Of a stretch of DNA of 64,000 nucleotides, positions 11,913 through 20,450 are shown in pieces. The stretch lies in NCBI GenBank assembly GCA_029747015.1, contig JAKOGI010000104.1, positions 607,501-671,500 on the forward strand. Reading direction: 5' to 3'. The translations under genes and the position numbers were made by a program. The DNA comes from Carnegiea gigantea. Taxonomy: Eukaryota > Streptophyta > Magnoliopsida > Caryophyllales > Cactaceae. Within the stretch, counting starts at the first letter, position 1. Each line of letters starts with the position of its first letter. The notes under the pieces were generated by a model. That model was not told the origin of the DNA. It saw only the letters and a list, made by a program, of their open reading frames with translations, and ran no database searches.

Positions 11913-11934
11913 TGCAGACTAATTGCTTTCAAAT

Positions 11935-12647
11935 TGTTAGAAGAATAATGAGGGCAATGGCTGGAAGATGGGGAGAATAAACTCAGTCGTGGATGAACCA
12001 CTGCCTTGAAAGCAATTACGGCTCGACTACGGTGCAAATCGATACAGCCGGTTGCTCCCCAAGGTTAACTCAGCACTCTTGAACGCGTGCACTTCACGGC
12101 CAAGAGTTTGGAGTATGCAATATATAACCCAGAGTACAGAGAAGAAAAAGAGAGGAGAGAAGTGTGAGAGCTGATGGTAAAACCGTGCTAGTAAGGCCTC
12201 CATTTATAGGGGGAAAAGTAGCTGTTACAAGGCCATTAAAGTGACGTAAGGTGAGGCATAATATCTGGTCATTAAAACGTAGAATGAGATAAAAGATCTA
12301 GCAGCATTCAAGGCGAGGAGAAAAACCAGGAAGATCATAACGGTAGGGAGCGATTCACGGAGGATTTAGCGCAATCTGTTATGAAAACGTTAAACAGATT
12401 TCTCCCAAAAAGATAGGTTAGGCTAGGGCCACAACCCACCCTGCCCGGGCCGGCCGGGCGGCGGCAGCGCGCGTGTGGTGTCACTGCACAGCCTCAACCC
12501 CATAAAGCATTGTCTTAAGTTATTCCACATGGCCAAGGAGAATGTGGTATATGAACCCCTCAAAACACCATCCAAAAGTTCCATGTGGGACAAGTGTAAG
12601 AGAGAGAAAAGGGTAGAAAAAGCTACCTTGTTGCCATTACTCTAACA
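11935..12647 (-). repeat. 5' LTR of the copia element
   Basis: 713 bp, TGTTAG...TAACA, matching 6596-7325. The GC-rich patch here is at 12438-12475. Confidence 0.9.
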
Positions 12648-12652
12648 TGCAG
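12648..12652. repeat. Target-site duplication TGCAG (right)
   Basis: Right partner of 6591-6595. Confidence 0.9.
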
Positions 12653-12960
12653 TACCCATAATATAATGTTAACCGAAACAAGGGCTTACATTCAGACATA
12701 ATTTGTGCGTTTGAGGGTTACAGTCAACCAAACTGTTTTCCAATACCGCTCTATTTGTCCAACTCAGACAACATTGGTCATAGCGGTTAAAAAAAAAATA
12801 CATTTGCTAAACCTAGTCTTCATCGAAATAACTCGAAGGACACAGCATAACATGTACCAAAGAAAAGCAAAAGATTCTGTGTGATAATACCTTCTGTGAC
12901 TTTTCAGAGAGCAGAAACATTTGACTGCTCTGCACAATTTAATATATGATGAGAACCTAC
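12653..12960 (-). other. Presumed intron of the NOL9-like pseudogene
   Basis: Sequence between the copia insertion and the donor GTAGGT at 12960-12955. It may hold a further degenerate exon near 12895-12935, but I cannot place it in the protein. Confidence 0.35.
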
Positions 12961-13078
12961 AATCTGTTGTAAGAATCCCACCGAGCAGAAGTGATCTCAA
13001 TCACGTTGTCCCAAGCATCGTTATTATCTTCCACCTGGAATGCCCTAGGAGGTAGATTCTTACTCTGAGAACATATGT
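12961..13078 (-). pseudogene. NOL9-like exon, 3' half after the insertion
   Basis: Encodes SQSKNLPPRAFQVEDNNDAW and then VIEITSARWDSYNR. Donor AGATT|GTAGGT at the low-coordinate end. It joins in frame to 16603-16659 once the element and one copy of TATGT are removed. Confidence 0.75.
13074..13078. repeat. Target-site duplication TATGT (left)
   Basis: TATGT precedes TGTTAGG at 13079. The identical TATGT follows CCCCAACA at 16603-16607. Confidence 0.85.
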
Positions 13079-13707
13079 TGTTAGGAAAAATATTAGAGCA
13101 ACAATAATAGCGAAAGCGATAGGATGAGTTAGAGATTCAGAATTCAAGTGAATAACAGAAAACAGAAATAAGAAGACAAGAGATTTAACGTGGAAAACCC
13201 AATGCGGGAAAAAACCACGGACGGCGACAGCACCAGAACTATTCACTATGAGCAGAAAGAATACAATACGATCACAAGCACCACAGTGATTTGATCTAAG
13301 AGTAGAATTACAACCTCTCTATTGTAATCTCTCACAAAGTACTTCTACCTCTCAATGTACATATGAGTACTGGAGTTATTTAGATCCTAGGCTTGACCCT
13401 CTTTATATAGGGCCTAAACAGTAGGGTTTTCCCCCTTAGCATGCAACCCTAGCCGTCAGGTGGAATCCCCCCTCGAACAGAACCCTAACCGCCTTCCGAA
13501 AGAGGCGGCGTAAAAACACGGGGCACGACCGTGCCACGTGGCACGGTCACCCAGTGCCACATGGCACGGCCGTGCTACCTGGCACGGCACCACCGTGTCG
13601 TTTTTCTGTCCTCTTCGACTGGACGTTCTTCGTCTTGACACGCCCGTGTCTTGTGTAGCACGGTCCCATCGTGCCGGTACTTGGATTTTGGGCCACGAAA
13701 CCCAACA
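13079..13707 (-). repeat. LTR-A, 3' copy
   Basis: 629 bp; minus strand TGTTGGGTTTCG...TTTCCTAACA. Collinear with 15564-16173. It contains a GC-rich hairpin cluster at 13519-13672, including a perfect 22-bp palindrome at 13527-13548 centred on CACGTG. That cluster is shortened in the other copy. Confidence 0.88.
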
Positions 13708-13720
13708 ATCTCCACCTTGG
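13708..13720 (-). promoter_or_regulatory. Polypurine tract of LTR-A
   Basis: The minus strand reads CCAAGGTGGAGAT immediately before TGTTGGG. This is the usual site for plus-strand priming. Confidence 0.7.
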
Positions 13721-13757
13721 ACCAAAATCCAACACTGCTCTCTGACTCCGTCATTGC

Positions 13758-13803
13758 ACCCCGAAGAGTGACGCCCCTTCCAAGGGGCAATGCCCCGAAG
13801 GGC
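13758..13803 (-). other. Three consecutive RNA hairpins near the 3' LTR
   Basis: In the element's RNA sense (minus strand): GCCCUUCGGGGC (13803-13792), GCCCCUUGGAAGGGGC (13788-13773) and ACUCUUCGGGGU (13769-13758). The first and third are stems closed by the very stable C(UUCG)G tetraloop. Confidence 0.6.
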
Positions 13804-13889
13804 GCTCAAATACTGCGAATACCAACTAAGTCCAAGCAATGCTTGAACTTAGCTCTGGGAGATGACTTATATGAACTTTCCTTCATATA

Positions 13890-15148
13890 ACCTGTCACAG
13901 TAGATGCTTGCAAGACATAGAGGCCTCCTTGCCTCAAACCCTTCAGCAGAATCCTACTGCCCTTTGAGACCTTCAGAACTCCACCTTCAGCTGAATATTT
14001 GCACCCCTTGGATTCAAGGGTGCCCAAAGAGATGAAGTTACGCTTCAAGTCAGGAACATGACGAACATTCGATAAAGTCCTGACAACACCATCATGGGTC
14101 TTGATTTTAACAGTACCGATTCCAGTTACATTACATTGGGTATTATTGCCCATGTGAACAACAGTTGAATCAACTGGATCATATGTTGAAAACCAATCCT
14201 TGTGAGGATACATATGATAGGTACACCCAGAATCAAGAATCCAATCAGAATCGCTCCCCCTTTCAGTAGAGGTAGCAAACAGAACGTCACCATCAGAATC
14301 AGATTCAGCAAACGAAGTTTCAGCAGGCTCATGAGAATTATCTTCTTCTTTCTCCCTCTTCTTTTGCAGTTGCCAACAGTTAGCAACAATATGACCCAAT
14401 TTACCACAGTAATTATAGGTCTTTCCAGCATGAGAATTTTTAGACTTAGAACGGTTCTTACTCCTAGTACCGTTCCCCTTTTCAGTTGTTGTACCCCTTA
14501 CTACTAATCCCTCAGCAGAATCAGCATGAATGTCAAGATTAAACTTCTCCTTAGACAACAGGTTTGACTTAACATCCTCAAACGATATAGTATTGAATTA
14601 CTATATAGCATAATCTCCTTAAAGTGTTTATAAGAAGGGAGTAACGACACAACAAGCAAAATAGCCTTATCCTCATCCTCAACTTTCACATCCAGACTCT
14701 CCAAATCTACCAGAATAGACTTAAACTCATTCAAATGCTTTTGGACGGGGGTACCTTTAGCCATACGAAAGGTATACAACCTTTCCTTCAAACGGATCTT
14801 GTTGGCGAGACTCTTCGTGATATAGAGTTCCTCCAACCGAGCCCAAAGATCCACCGCAGTTGTCTTATCAAGCACCTCTCGCAGGACATGTGGTGCCAAG
14901 CACAATTGTATGGCTGAAACCGCTTTCAGCTCCAGTTCCTCCCATTCGTCCTCCGTCAACGACCCACGTCTCTTCTTCACATCTTCAGCCCACTGTTCTT
15001 CTGTCATCTTCTCAGGTTTCACGTGAGGTCCCTTCAGAACCTTCCACAACCCGTGCTGAATGAGAACTGCTCTCATCTGCACCTTCCAGAGATTAAAACT
15101 AATCTCCCCATCGAATTTCTGAATATCTACCTTCATGATAGAAGACAT
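13890..15148 (-). pseudogene. Tnt1-like copia gag and protease, truncated
   Basis: Starts at the ATG at 15148 (MSSIMKVDIQKFDG), just after the primer site. Typical copia gag follows (LWKVQMRAVLIQHGLWK, LYTFRMAKGT, HLNEFKSILVDLESL). A frame change occurs near 14595. Then come a zinc knuckle missing its first Cys (Tyr instead, about 14376-14417) and the protease motif DWILDSGCTYHMYP at about 14205-14240, which in style is closest to Tnt1. The copia match ends soon after LRQGGLYVLQASTVTG near 13890; integrase, RT and RNase H are absent. The remainder to 13720 is non-coding 3' sequence. Confidence 0.8.
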
Positions 15149-15159
15149 CCTATAACCAA

Positions 15160-15172
15160 AGCTCTGATACCA
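15160..15172 (-). promoter_or_regulatory. Primer-binding site behind LTR-B
   Basis: Minus strand TGGTATCAGAGCT, two bases inside LTR-B, complementary to plant initiator-Met tRNA. Confidence 0.8.
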
Positions 15173-15174
15173 CT

Positions 15175-15356
15175 TGTTGGGGAGATCCAAGGAGGGAGCC
15201 CACTTCAACCAAGGTCCATGGCAACAAGCCCAAGTGAGGTTCCATCCTAAAACCAATTGGTAATAGGAGGAGTAGCCCACTGAACTTATATACTATGACT
15301 CTTCTTCTCAAACTCCCGATGTGGGACTTCTTTACTCATGTGTGACATTCCCAACA
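15175..15356 (-). repeat. LTR-B, internal copy (182 bp)
   Basis: Minus strand TGTTGGGAATGTC...GGATCTCCCCAACA. It is preceded by a polypurine tract (GTGTGAGGGGGAGAC, plus-strand 15357-15371) and followed by a primer site. The short length resembles TRIM-type LTRs. It is not flanked by a target duplication, so it is not a simple solo-LTR insertion. Confidence 0.8.
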
Positions 15357-15548
15357 GTCTCCCCCTCACACATGAGTCTCTTTCACACCACATCAATGCA
15401 CAAGCTCCCCCTTGAGCGGAAGCCTTTACCAAGGTGTCAAGCCACCACCATCAAGAGCTTATCCACACCACCGAGCCACGCTGCAGCACACGTATTACCG
15501 CTCGATCAACACCTGCGTGTCATTTCACCAAGCTCATTCATGGGGTCC

Positions 15549-15561
15549 AGCTCTGATACCA
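15549..15561 (-). promoter_or_regulatory. Primer-binding site behind LTR-A
   Basis: Minus strand TGGTATCAGAGCT, two bases inside the 5' LTR-A. Confidence 0.8.
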
Positions 15562-15563
15562 CT

Positions 15564-16173
15564 TGTTAGGAAAAATATTAGAGCAACAACAATAGCGGAA
15601 GCGATAGGATGAGTTAGAGATTCAGAATTCAAGTGAATAACAGAAAACAGAAATAAGAAGACAAGAGATTTAACGTGGAAAACCCAATGCGGGAAAAACC
15701 ACGGACGGCGACAGCACCAGAACAATTCACTATGAGCAGGAAGAATACAACACGATCACAATCACCACAGTGATTTGATCAAAGAGTAGAATTACAACCT
15801 CTCTACTGTAATCTCTCACAAAGTACTTCTACCTCTCAATGTATATATGAGTACTAGAGTTATTTAGATCCTAGTCTTGACCCTCTTTATATAAGGTCTA
15901 AACAGTAGGGTTTTTCCCCTTAGCATGCAACCTTAACCGCCAGGTGGAATCCCCCCTCGAACAGAACCCTAACCGCCTTCCGAAAGAGGCGGTGTAAAAA
16001 CACGAGGCACGACCGTGCCACGTGGCATGGTCACCCAGTGCCACATGGCACGACACCACCGTGCCGTTTTTCTGTCCTCTTCGACTGGACGTTCTTCGTC
16101 TTGACACGTCCGTGTCTTGTGTAGCACAGTCCCACCGTGCCGGTACTTAGATTTTGGACCACGAAACCCAACA
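15564..16173 (-). repeat. LTR-A, 5' copy
   Basis: 610 bp, collinear with 13079-13707 but lacking one block of the GC-rich hairpin cluster near 16045. Ends TGTTGGG / CCTAACA. Confidence 0.88.
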
Positions 16174-16179
16174 ATGACA

Positions 16180-16602
16180 CGCTATTATTGTTGCTCTAAT
16201 ATTTTTCCTAACAAGTGGTATCAGAGCTGGACCCCATGAATGAGCTTGGTGAAATGACACGCAGGTGTTGATCGAGCGGTAATACGTGTGCTGCAGCGTG
16301 GCTCGGTGATGTGGATAAGCTCTTGATGGTGGTGGCTTGACACCTTGGTAAAGGCTTCCGCTCAAGGGGGAGCTTGCGCATTGATGTGGTGTGAAAGAGA
16401 CTTATGTGTGAGGGGGAGATTGTTGGGAATGTCATGCATGAGTAAAGAAGTCCCACATTGGGAGTTTGAGAAGAAGAGTCATGGTATATAAGTCCAGTGG
16501 GCTACTCCTCCTATTACCAATTGGTTTTAGGATGGAACCTCACTTGGGCTTGTTGCCATGGACCTTGGTTGAAGTGGGCTCCCTCCTTGGATCTCCCCAA
16601 CA
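16180..16602. repeat. Right arm of the inverted repeat, carrying LTR-B in plus orientation
   Basis: Contains the last 34 bases of LTR-A, TGGTATCAGAGCT at 16216-16228, the spacer, a GTGTGAGGGGGAGAT purine tract ending at 16420, and LTR-B at 16421-16602. The outer end CCCCAACA directly abuts the TATGT target duplication. Confidence 0.85.
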
Positions 16603-16607
16603 TATGT
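16603..16607. repeat. Target-site duplication TATGT (right)
   Basis: Right partner of 13074-13078. Confidence 0.85.
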
Positions 16608-16659
16608 TTATCTTAACCACTTGTGTTGGGCTAATATGTTCCAACATATACACCAATAT
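16603..16659 (-). pseudogene. NOL9-like exon, 5' half before the insertion
   Basis: Acceptor AATGAG|ATATTGG. Encodes ILVYMLEHISPTQVVKINI and is then interrupted by the retroelement. Confidence 0.72.
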
Positions 16660-16810
16660 CTCATTATTAATACGTCTTGCGCAACAGCAGTACGAGTTAA
16701 CCCATAAGTCAGTCATGCTCCAAAAAAGATTTGTGAAATAATTAGGTCGTTCTTTTGCCGACACATGGTGCCACTTTGAAAATCCACTTAAAAGGCTTTC
16801 AGAAACCAAC

Positions 16811-16986
16811 TATACCTTTCACCCAGCCTGCTGTGCTAGTAGTAAGGGGGTAGCTCCGATCTACAGGGATGTCCATTTTTTCTTGAAAAGCATAGTACCT
16901 GTCTGTAGTAATCATATAGTGCAGTTACACATCTCAAGTATGTTTCAGGGTCCCATTTTGAAAAAACGTTGCCGAAGAAATAGCAC
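16811..16986 (-). pseudogene. NOL9-like exon with frameshift
   Basis: Acceptor CTGCAG|GTGC at 16986. Reads CYFFGNVFSKWDPETYLR, then TALYDYYRQ in one frame. YYAFQEKMDIPVDRSYPL and STAGWVKGI follow in the next frame. One extra G at about 16900 explains the shift. The intron to the next exon is about 150 bp. Confidence 0.7.
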
Positions 16987-18039
16987 CTGCAGCTTTCAAC
17001 ACTAAAAGAACTAGAATCAAACTTGATATGCCAAATCCTAGGATAAGCATATGTCTCAACAAAAAAGACTATTAATGCAATCTTTAACAAATGCAATTGA
17101 GATGAGATTAAGGCAAACAAATGCATGTCAAGGAGCAGCAGGCAACAATAGAAAGCCATGATAAGGTTTCCAGTGACAAGGCAAGATTGCAGCATTATGC
17201 AAAACATGACAATGCTTGTATGATAGTTCAGGAGTTACTATAAAAATAAAATTTTTAAATTGTTTTTGTTTTAAAAAAAAACTAGATAGTATAAAAATGG
17301 TGCCACATTCATTTGGTTCTGTTGATCAGATTATTTCGTGGCCCTTGTCCACCGAAACCAACCCCCACCCCCAAAGGGGTCACCCGGGGGGATCAATAAG
17401 GAGAACAGAGGAAAATCTCACTGTGTAACAAACAATTATGACATGGACAACAACCTTCTCAAGGAAAACTAATCTAGCATCGATATATACTCCCCTAACA
17501 TGTATCATATAGTTGAACAGCAGACAGCAATGTAATAATTTAATGATAAAGCGACCATCGACGGAAGACATTGGAATTTTCATTCAGCTAGAAGATCAGA
17601 GACTGCAATTAATGAATTAGTACGCCAAAAAAAAAAAAAAAACCCTTACAAGAATACAACTTGCACAAAACAATATGCCAGGAACCACATACACAGAGAA
17701 AATGCCTTCCAATTCGAGAACAGCTCAATTTCAATACCATATTTTAATGAACAATCATACTCAGCAAAGATTTTGAATAAACCAAATTCAAATAACGGAG
17801 CATCGAATATATTAGCTATCCTTAACCCCTCAAGCACGCAAAAAGGGACCGAATAAACACAAATTAAAAAGGGCAAATCTTGCAAACATGAGTACCAAAA
17901 AATTAGTTGCCCAGATAAATTCAAGAGGAGATAATAAATACCCAGATGAAAGTATAGCCCAAATCAAGAAGTACCACCAAAAAAAGAAACCTACTTTAAA
18001 AAACAAAGCTAACCAGAGAAGTTAACTACTGAGGCGATA
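16987..18039 (-). other. Intron-like region of the NOL9-like pseudogene
   Basis: About 1 kb of AT-rich sequence with an A-run at 17625-17641. The expected exons between Walker A and CYFFGN are not visible, suggesting deletion. Confidence 0.4.
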
Positions 18040-18141
18040 ACGAGAGAAGGTGGTTTTGCCACTGTTTTTTGGGCTGCAAATGAAGGCAAATGGAGGAGAT
18101 GAAGTAGCTGAATCGCGGCCTATTGATTCAACAGCGTTCGA
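18040..18141 (-). pseudogene. NOL9-like Walker A exon
   Basis: After an acceptor (GAATAG|TCGAAC) the frame gives NAVESIGRDSATSSPPFAFI and then CSPKNSGKTTFSR. The flanking context and GKTTFSR match the plant NOL9/GRC3 P-loop, with Ser in place of the first Gly. A stop follows five codons after FSR. Confidence 0.68.
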
Positions 18142-19774
18142 CTATTCTGCAGGGATGAACACATTTGGTAATTTTAACGCTGAAATCAGTTTTCTAAAGC
18201 TTGAATCTTTCTGAGGTAAGAGTATAGAAAGACATAAACTCTAATTTGTATGGCAATTGTTTCAGAGTTTTATATTCCGCAATGAAGAGTGTACTAATGG
18301 CTGCCCTCTCCCTGTTACCTATAAGCTCAACTACTCTCGTTTCCTCCGCAACTAGTGGCAGATACTGCGAACTAACGAGTTTGAGTCAATCAAAGGAGAT
18401 GTTGGGAGGTGGATGATATCTCAATATGTCAACCTTAAGTGAGTTTTCAGGGCCCAGATTTTGAGACATCGGCATGGTTTTGAAGGCTCAGGCGTTTTCG
18501 TTTCTGATATGTGGAAGACCCATCAAAAACCCCGAAGTCCTCCAGGCTCGAACCCCCCCCCCCCCCCAAAAAAAAAACCCCAACACACACACGCAAACAG
18601 GAATGTGTTGTCTAGTTGATGTAATTGGCCGGGATTAACCTCTCCACGAGTGACTTTGGTCTTCAGCTTATCGATTTCGAGCCAGAAGTTCCTCATGTTT
18701 GTGTTGGGAATTTCAGAAGGTGTTGCTCTTGTGGTGTTTTGGACTGTTTTAAAACTTGAGTGGGCTTCTAGGCATCAAATCGTTGGTCTCACTTGGAGTA
18801 TTGAGCGCATCAGACACCTTGCAAGTCTATGCTTACTTTCTCTGAATTTTGATTTCGTTTCTAACTTCCAGGTCTGTCCTCCATCCTTCTCATTCTGTTT
18901 TATCAATCTTTGCTCTCTTGATTTTATTCGGTTTTTGCCTAGGCTTACAAGGTGGATTTTGCTTTTATTTGGGCTTGGCTTGGAATTTCTAAGTTATCCT
19001 CTTGTGGGGAGATTTGGTATATTATTAGGCATCGACTCTCTTGAATGGATCGTTGATGCTACTAAATCTGTCTGACTTTGTCATCTATTGGAATTTATAT
19101 TATGTTTTTACTTGGGTTCTATCGGAAATCATTGCACAGCATGCTTATACTGGTATGTTGATCTTGTATGGGCGAATATGCCATATTGTTATGCTGAGTT
19201 GGTAGATATATTCCTTGTTTTAAGGATTGGTAGATGTCCTTTTAATTATAATCTTCACTGGGTACTTATGATCATTGGCTCCAAGGTTTGGGTTGTCGGA
19301 TAGGAGGCTTCTTCCTCTGTTGGTCTTGTAATTATTAGTTATATTGAGGTATGTTGTGTCCTTCTGTTTGATGCGCTCCTTAGTTTGATTTATTTCGTTG
19401 TCAAGTTTAATGGTTTTGAAACGTTGATTATGATTAATGATTATTTGTCTTGTTCTGTCAATCTAGTGTTCTCATTATCTGACTTCCCGACCATTCCTTT
19501 TATTAGTTTGAAATGTGCATGAGCTATGCTGCTTGTTTTCCGCTTGTTTTTCTTTCAAGTTTATCCCTTTTCAGGTTCCAAGACTAAAGTTGGTAATTTT
19601 AATGATTTTTTGTGCAATAAATGGCCATGCTTGCTCTTTGAGGGGGTGATATCTTTTTGGAGGGATTTATAATGTAAAGGATCTACTGGGGATGCCTTGC
19701 GGTAATGCAATTAATCGTTTTGGTCAGCAATCTGGTATCCACTTTCTTAGTTTCAAGAAGATAATATGTATGGC
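18142..19774. other. Unassigned, possible 5' part of the LINE
   Basis: No reliable gene. It holds a C-run then A-run at 18547-18580 and a long plus-strand open frame (18650-19075) that is hydrophobic and featureless. It could be the degraded 5' region or ORF1 of the LINE that follows. Confidence 0.3.
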
Positions 19775-20450
19775 ACCATGGATGTACCTCTTGGATTCAA
19801 AGGTGTGGAATGATGATAGTATATATATTCTGTGGAATGCACGGAAATGTGCTTGGACCGCATGGCAACATGCTTTGACTTAGTCTAAACCAATATCGAC
19901 AATTTTTGGACCCTTGATCTTGCAATATTTCCAATGAAAATTGTTTATTGGAACATTCAAGGTGCTAAAAAACGCCATTTCATGAAGAAAATTAAGATTT
20001 TGAATCATAAAATTTGTTCGGATTTATCCTTTTAGAAAAAATTGATCAGATCATTTCTATTTTGGGTTATGATCATTTTGATTTTGCCCTTTCTGAACGT
20101 GATTGGGGGTAGGTGTTCAAGGATATATCTCTTGGTTTCAAGGACCAATTCATGTGGATCGCATGGTAACATGCTTAGACTAATTGGCGTAGACCAATTT
20201 TGGCACTTTGATTGTCTCTTTGATATTGTATTATATTCTTGAAATGAAAGCAGTTTGTTGGAACGCTCAAGGTGAAAAAGCACCAACCTAGAGAGGAGAT
20301 CAAGATTCTAAATCATAAAATTGACCTGGATGTTCTTATCCTGCTAGAAACAATGACGAATAAAACTAATACTGATCGCATCATTTCTAAACTGGGATAT
20401 GAATATTTCGATTATGCTTCCCCGAAAATCATTGCGGGGGGATATGGATT
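19775..20450 (+). repeat. Tandem duplication of the LINE ORF2 start
   Basis: Copy 1 (about 19775-20112) and copy 2 (about 20113-20450) share the same succession: CTCTTGG.TTCAA, GCATGG.AACATGCTT, the start MK-V-WN-QG, AAGATT.T.AATCATAAAAT, GATC..ATCATTTCTA. The boundaries are approximate because both copies are diverged. Confidence 0.6.

Larger units (their letters stand above)
6596..12647 (-). mobile_element. Ty1/copia LTR retrotransposon, full length but decayed
   Basis: A 6052-bp element in minus orientation is bounded by two LTRs (6596-7325 and 11935-12647) that begin TGTTAG and end TAACA in the right copy, and flanked by TGCAG duplications. Domain order read on the minus strand is gag, zinc knuckle, protease, integrase, reverse transcriptase, RNase H, which is the copia order. 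A purine tract (minus strand TAGTGGGGGA) abuts the 3' LTR at 7325. No standard TGGTATCAGAG primer site follows the 5' LTR, so that part may be mutated or use another primer. It is not autonomous: multiple stops and frameshifts interrupt the polyprotein. Confidence 0.93.
15175..15597. repeat. Left arm of a 423-bp inverted repeat
   Basis: Pairs base for base, without visible gaps, with 16180-16602 and only scattered substitutions. It covers LTR-B, the polypurine tract, the spacer, the primer site and the last 34 bases of LTR-A. Confidence 0.85.
13079..16602 (-). mobile_element. Chimeric, partly palindromic LTR retroelement inside a NOL9-like exon
   Basis: 3524 bp between perfect TATGT duplications. 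Read on the minus strand from about 16173: LTR-A (15564-16173), primer site, about 190 bp, polypurine tract, LTR-B (15175-15356), primer site, Tnt1-like gag and protease (to about 13890), polypurine tract, LTR-A (13079-13707). Beyond the 5' LTR-A there is a six-base joint and then an inverted copy of 15175-15597, lying at 16180-16602. The outer ends are therefore the U5 end of LTR-A on the left and the U5 end of LTR-B on the right. Both terminate in the canonical TG/CA. The single target duplication and the restored host exon argue for integration as one molecule. Confidence 0.8.
12961..18141 (-). pseudogene. NOL9/GRC3-type polynucleotide 5'-hydroxyl-kinase gene copy, broken
   Basis: Minus-strand exons match the plant NOL9/GRC3 (Clp1/Grc3 kinase) family, nuclear RNA 5'-kinases acting in rRNA processing. 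Recognisable pieces: Walker A exon at 18040-18141 (CSPKNSGKTTFSR; the family usually has CGPKN.GKTTFSR, so the first Gly is lost); 16811-16986 with CYFFGNVFSKWDPETYL, TALYDYYR and GWVKG; 16603-16659 continued at 12961-13078 with MLEHISPTQVVKINIC followed by SQSKNLPPRAFQ and ITSARWDSYNR. Evidence that the copy is dead: a one-base frameshift at about 16900 between YDYYRQ and YYAFQEK; no exon found for the conserved DTDVGQ stretch; a chimeric retroelement inside one exon; and a copia element further 3'. No C-terminal exon is identified. Family assignment is from remembered motifs, not a search. Confidence 0.7.

Noticed and set aside
13456..13890. Several overlapping ORFs on both strands with Cys/His/Arg-rich products
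   Set aside because: They lie within the GC-rich hairpin block of LTR-A and its 3' flank. The open frames come from stop-poor GC-rich repeats.
16422..16602. Solo LTR-B inserted next to the LTR-A element
   Set aside because: There is no own target duplication. Purine tract, primer site and the last bases of LTR-A precede it, and the TATGT duplication spans the whole composite.
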